Assembly: GCA_035525375.1 (NCBI GenBank)
Contig: DATLEI010000100.1
Coordinates: forward strand, 1 to 35,349
Source: JALZBN01 sp035525375
GTDB lineage: Bacteria > Actinomycetota > Acidimicrobiia > Acidimicrobiales > AC-14
Length of the DNA: 35,349 bases
Direction of reading: 5' to 3'
A program made the position numbers and the translations under genes. The notes under the pieces are model-generated. The model saw only the letters and a list, made by a program, of their open reading frames with translations. It ran no database searches and was not told the origin of the DNA. Shown piece after piece: positions 32,392 through 35,349 of the stretch; positions within the stretch are counted from its first letter, which is position 1; every line of letters begins with the position of its first letter.

Positions 32392-32793
32392 GTGGCCACT
32401 AGCCTTGGCGCCGTGGCACCCGTTCGGGCCGGCTTCGCGCATCCTCGGCGGCTATCTCGAAAGCTACCGGCGCGGATGTTGATGCTTGCCGGAGTCGCCC
32501 TCACTGCCCTGACACTGGTAGTCGGATTCGTCCCTAAGTGGGCGCCCGCAACGGAGTTCGTCAGCGAATCCGAACGCAAGCGCGTGAGTTGCGGCTCAGT
32601 CCTAGTTCGGACTAGCTGGAGCAGCGATGAAGGTTGCGTCGAACCGCGCGAGCGACAGGTGATGTGGATGTTCGCCTTCGGCTGCGTCAGTCTCGGGGCT
32701 GGACTATTGGGCGGTGGGTTATGGCTCGCCAATAACGCCGGACGCATCCTGGACATGAGCCGCGCCACTGGTGACCCTTGGAGTGACGGCTAG
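32392..32793 (+). CDS. Small membrane protein inside the element
   Basis: The 133-residue protein has two hydrophobic helices, at about residues 29-46 (MLMLAGVALTALTLVVGF) and 92-112 (FAFGCVSLGAGLLGGGLWLA). The segment between them carries two cysteines (VSCGSVLV, DEGCVEPRE) in a probable external loop. The GTG at 32392 has AAAGAGAA upstream; an ATG at 32476 is an alternative. No family is recognised. It lies between the att repeats and may be cargo. Confidence 0.6.
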   Translation: MATSLGAVAPVRAGFAHPRRLSRKLPARMLMLAGVALTALTLVVGFVPKWAPATEFVSESERKRVSCGSVLVRTSWSSDEGCVEPRERQVMWMFAFGCVSLGAGLLGGGLWLANNAGRILDMSRATGDPWSDG

Positions 32794-32916
32794 AGCCGCC
32801 GCAATGCGACAACCGCTAACGTTTCCCGGTCGAGGGTGCGCTTCCTGTAACACAGCACCCGCAAACTGCATCGGCGCATCAGTAACCGGAGGTCCGCCTT
32901 ACAAGGCAGGCATCCG

Positions 32917-33159
32917 TCAGTGCCGCTTCCAAAAGTGGCGTCCCTCAACCCGCTCCCAAAGACCGCGACGTTCTCGCCAGACCTGGTCGGGTCCGTTCTC
33001 GTCACGGTCGCGCTGGATCCGTAACGCGAAAGGAAGTCCGGCGGCTCCTACAGCGACCCCAGCAATACCCCCAAGGACACCCGCCCAGCTGCCAGCGACG
33101 ATCGAAAACGCGACCAGGGCCCCGCCTAGACACATGGTGCAGACGCATTGAATGGGCAC
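32917..33159 (-). CDS. Possible small membrane protein inside the element
   Basis: The 80-residue protein has a cysteine-bearing start (MPIQCVCTMCLGG), then a hydrophobic Gly/Ala/Val stretch of about 35 residues (enough for one or two helices), and a basic Arg-rich tail. The start is a GTG at 33159 without a convincing ribosome binding site. Codon pattern and hydrophobicity suit a real gene, but the evidence is thin. Confidence 0.4.
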   Translation of the reverse strand: MPIQCVCTMCLGGALVAFSIVAGSWAGVLGGIAGVAVGAAGLPFALRIQRDRDENGPDQVWRERRGLWERVEGRHFWKRH

Positions 33160-33465
33160 TGACCCAAGCGTACCGAGTTCGAGTTCAACCCAACTGGTGC
33201 TGGCAAGTCACACGTCCCGCCTAGTCCCTTGGAAGCCGGGCGCGAAGGTCACCGACAGCGGGCAGCCGTAACGGGCACGGGCATCGCACGCCAGCAATGG
33301 ATCGGCCTGAGTTCCGCCCGCGTCCTGGCCCCCCGCGTCTCAAGCCGGGCTCAGCAGGCCGATTTAGGATGGCGCTGTCAAGGGTTTTGGTCTTGGAGCG
33401 CTTCGCTATTGGTTTACGGCTGGCGAAGGCAAGGGCCGAGAAGGGCCGACGGAAGGGGAAGAGAC
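33160..33465. other. Gene-free stretch upstream of the recombinase
   Basis: These 306 bp hold no ORF I can support. GGAAGGGGA at 33451-33459 is the ribosome binding site of the recombinase. The region probably contains its promoter and perhaps a remnant of a directionality factor gene, but nothing is recognisable. Confidence 0.4.
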
Positions 33466-34901
33466 GTGCTGACCGTGGCGTACTGCCGGGTGTCGACGGA
33501 CGAGCAAGCCGCCGAGGGCTTCTCCATTGAGGGGCAGGCGGACAAGCTGAGGGCCTATGCGGCGCTCCGGATCTCGGGCCAGTAACCGTCATCGAGGACC
33601 CCGGTCGATCGGGCAAGGACATGGCCCGGCCGGGGCTGCAACAACTCCTTGCCGCTGTTGAGGCGGGCCACGTTGCACACGTCCTGATCTGGCCTCGATC
33701 GGCTCTCCCGAAACCTCGGGGACCTGATTCTGCTGGCCGATCAGTTCGGAGATGCTGGTATCGGGCTGCACTCATTGACCGAGCAGCTCGATCTCTCATC
33801 GGCGACTGGTCGGATGTTCTACAACGTGCTGGGATCGTTCGCTCAGTTCTATCGCGAGCAACTGGCGGAGAACGTCAGGATGGGAACTCATCAAGCCCTC
33901 AAGCAGGGCAAGTGGGTGAACCGGCCTAAGAGTGGATACGACCTCCTGGACGTCGAGCTGGTGCCGAACGACATGGCGCCAGTCGTGCAGCGCATGTTCC
34001 GGCTTCGCGCCGAGGGCGGGAGTCATCCAGACATCGAGGCGGCGACCGGCGTCAAGTACTCGACTGTGCGCGGGATCCTGCTCAGTCGTATCTACCTGGG
34101 TGAGGTCCTGCTCAACGACTCCTGGTACCCCGGTAATCATGAGGCGATCATCACCGCTGAGGAGTTCGGGGCGGCGCAACGAGCACACGCGCCGGGTCGG
34201 CGCCGGAGTCGGGACGTGCTTAGTGGCCGCGTGCGCTGCGGTCTGTGCGGGAGGGCAGCGTCGGTCCACTACAACCGTAAGGGAAGGGTGACCTATCGGT
34301 GTCGCCATCGGGGCCGTGGAGGCGCTCAACCGATCCGCTCGGCCCGTGGACTACTGAGAGCGGCGCTCCTGGGCTTGGGAATCATCGCCGAGGACAAGGA
34401 CGTGCAGGATGCGATCCGGCAAGAGCTGAGGCGCGCCCAGGGCCCGGAACCGAAGGGCCGGGCCCGGGCCGCTCGGGGCGGCGCTGCCCGCATGACGGAA
34501 GTGAGCTCGAAGCGTCGCAAGCTCCCGGAGCTTTACTACTCCCGACCGGATCACGGCGGAGTTCTTCGCTGAGGAAGAAGCGCTCATCGCGGCGGCCATT
34601 GAAGCGATCCGCGAAGAGGAAGGCGTCAGCCAAGAGAAGCTCCGGACTTTCAGCGACCTGTCAGAACGCTTCGAAGAGGTTGCCACGATCCTGAGCAGTA
34701 TTGACCTCGAGACCTTCTGGGCCGAGGCCACGGAGAGGGGAGCAGCGCGTCCCGGTCGAGGAGCTGGTCGAGGCAGTCGTCATATTCCCTGACCATCTGG
34801 AAGTGACCATCGCCGGCGCGCCAAAGCTCAACGTGACGCTGGCAGAGGTCGGCCTAAAGGGGCCGGGGGTGCGGACTGTTGGTGTCGGAGGGGGGACTTG
34901 A
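33466..34901 (+). pseudogene. Large serine recombinase, frameshifted
   Basis: The pieces together make a large serine recombinase of about 475 residues. The catalytic resolvase start is VAYCRVSTDEQ (Ser in RVS), followed by ARPGLQQLLAAVEAGHVAHV, then WRLDRLSRNLGDL-like and SATGRMFYNVLGSFAQFYRE. The recombinase domain, a Cys motif (CGLCGRAAS) and a coiled coil (EEEALIAAAIEAIREEE) come next. The frame changes near 33570 (one base lost), 33692 (two lost or one gained), 34542 (extra C) and 34738 (extra G). The last codons run into the tRNA 3' end. Three of four changes lie in homopolymer runs, so assembly error cannot be excluded. Confidence 0.85.
34880..34897. repeat. Proximal att-like direct repeat within tRNA-Leu
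   Basis: TGGTGTCGGAGGGGGGAC covers, on the minus strand, CCA, the discriminator, the 3' acceptor strand and part of the T stem of tRNA-Leu. It is identical to 32286-32303. This end keeps the tRNA intact, as expected for integration into a tRNA 3' end. Confidence 0.75.
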
Positions 34902-34966
34902 ACCCCCACGCCCTTGCGGGCACTAGCCCCTCAAGCTAGCGCGTCTGCCTATTCCGCCACTCCGAC
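34880..34966 (-). tRNA. tRNA-Leu (anticodon GAG)
   Basis: The minus strand folds into a class II tRNA. The acceptor stem is GTCGGAG/CTCCGAC and the D arm has GCG/CGC. The anticodon stem CTAGC/GCTAG carries the loop TTGAGGG, giving anticodon GAG. A long variable arm (GCCC GCAA GGGC) and the T arm GGGGG TTCAAGT CCCCC follow. Discriminator A is followed by an encoded CCA (34880-34882). The long variable arm and A73 fit leucine. Confidence 0.96.
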
Positions 34967-35029
34967 GAGTGGACCCCTGACTCTACCGGTTGGGCGCCGC
35001 GGCTCGAATCTGAGATTGCCCACCGTTTT

Positions 35030-35068
35030 GTGTACACACAACTACCGCTGAGGTAGCTGTGTGCACAC
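35030..35068. terminator. 17-bp inverted repeat with nested palindromes
   Basis: GTGTACACACAACTACC pairs with GGTAGCTGTGTGCACAC around GCTGA, with two G-T type mismatches. Each arm contains its own palindrome (TGTGTACACA and TGTGTGCACACA). It lies 22 bp after the ABC binding-protein stop and may end that transcript. There is no U-tract on the downstream side, so a protein-binding site is an alternative. Confidence 0.5.
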
Positions 35069-35089
35069 AGAACCTGGGCGCGCCGGAGC

Positions 35090-35349
35090 TCAGCCCTTCA
35101 ACCGGACCTGGGTGGCGTCGAACGTGCCGTAAGCGGAGAGCTGGAGGCCTTCGACTCGGTCGGCGACAACCGCGTGGGTCTGGAACTGGGCTATCGGTAC
35201 GACTGGCACCTGGTCCATGACCAGCTTCTCGGCCTGCTGGTAGGTCACGTTTCGCTTGGCCTCGTCGGGCTCGAGGCGCGCCGCCTTCACCCGCGCGTCG
35301 ACCTCGGGCGAGGAGAAGCCGCTGACGTTGTCGGAGCCGCCGGTCACGA
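35090..35349 (-). CDS. C-terminal part of peptide-type ABC substrate-binding protein
   Basis: The last 86 codons of a gene that continues beyond the right edge. The end of a family-5 extracellular solute-binding protein is recognisable: SGFSSPEVDARVKAARLEPD, YQQAEKLVMDQVPVVPIAQ, then a terminal strand around GTFDATQVRLKG. These proteins deliver oligopeptides or similar ligands to ABC importers. The signal peptide and ligand site are outside the window. Confidence 0.88.
   Translation of the reverse strand, partial: VTGGSDNVSGFSSPEVDARVKAARLEPDEAKRNVTYQQAEKLVMDQVPVVPIAQFQTHAVVADRVEGLQLSAYGTFDATQVRLKG

Larger units (their letters stand above)
32286..34897. mobile_element. Small integrated element at tRNA-Leu(GAG), 2.6 kb
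   Basis: Two exact 18-bp copies of TGGTGTCGGAGGGGGGAC bracket this segment. One is the 3' end of the tRNA-Leu gene, the other lies alone at 32286. The interval carries two small membrane-protein genes and a serine recombinase pseudogene. This is the layout of an element integrated into a tRNA 3' end. The recombinase is broken, so the element is probably fixed. Its small size suggests a remnant of a larger element. Confidence 0.75.

Noticed and set aside
33369..33530. 53-codon basic frame overlapping the recombinase start, as a possible directionality factor
   Set aside because: No ribosome binding site at a usable distance, and half of it overlaps the recombinase frame. Arg/Lys richness is common in shifted frames here.
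1..35349. CRISPR array or IS element
   Set aside because: No regularly spaced repeats and no transposase gene with terminal inverted repeats were seen. The only mobile-type gene is the serine recombinase.

Overview
This window looks like chromosomal DNA of a high-GC actinobacterium, possibly of the Acidimicrobiia. The reasons are the GC-rich codon usage, many GTG and TTG starts, tightly overlapping ORFs, an aerobic-type [NiFe]-hydrogenase locus, and paralogous lipoprotein PBP4-type D,D-peptidases. The genus cannot be named from the sequence alone.

Region 1 (1-11812) is a [NiFe]-hydrogenase locus. On the minus strand are the start of a probable large subunit (cut by the left edge) and a complete cytoplasmic-type small subunit. 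A divergent promoter region with a perfect 19-bp palindrome separates them from a plus-strand run: a winged-helix/Cys-rich protein, a PadR regulator and a CooC-like ATPase. Facing this run is a compact minus-strand operon encoding an acyl-CoA-dehydrogenase-like flavoprotein, a PhnD-like binding protein without a signal peptide, and a fusion of a degenerate TusA-like domain to a di-iron ferritin-like domain. A second, similar PadR gene then leads into hypD-hypE-hypF, whose products make and install the Fe(CN)2CO group. hypA, hypB, hypC and the maturation protease are not in the window.

Region 2 (11828-17929, minus strand) holds a YceI-family protein, three unrecognised small genes (two with N-terminal membrane segments), a J-domain/zinc-ribbon protein, a UvrD-like helicase and a DUF1697 protein.

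Region 3 (17988-23315, plus strand) holds a secreted GH3 glycosidase, a flavin/PPOX-DUF2470 protein, a metallophosphoesterase, a LuxR-type regulator and a DUF4242 protein (a family with a described nickel-binding member), closed by a strong hairpin.

Region 4 (23345-32199) holds a Phd/Doc-like toxin-antitoxin pair with its own palindromic operator, a CHRD lipoprotein, a small lipoprotein whose start appears to be CTG, two divergent PBP4-type lipoproteins, a RibD/DHFR-like reductase, a cupin and a LuxR-HTH/ATPase regulator.

Region 5 (32286-35349) is a small integrated element. An 18-bp sequence forming the 3' end of tRNA-Leu(GAG) is repeated exactly 2.6 kb away, bracketing two small membrane-protein genes and a frameshifted serine recombinase whose reading frame runs into the tRNA. 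Beyond the tRNA lies the end of a peptide-type ABC substrate-binding protein.

The most promising candidate for something undescribed is the three-gene flavoprotein / cytosolic PhnD-like / TusA-ferritin operon sitting between the hydrogenase structural gene and its hyp genes. The best-supported new structural observation is the tRNA-Leu att duplication with its decayed recombinase.
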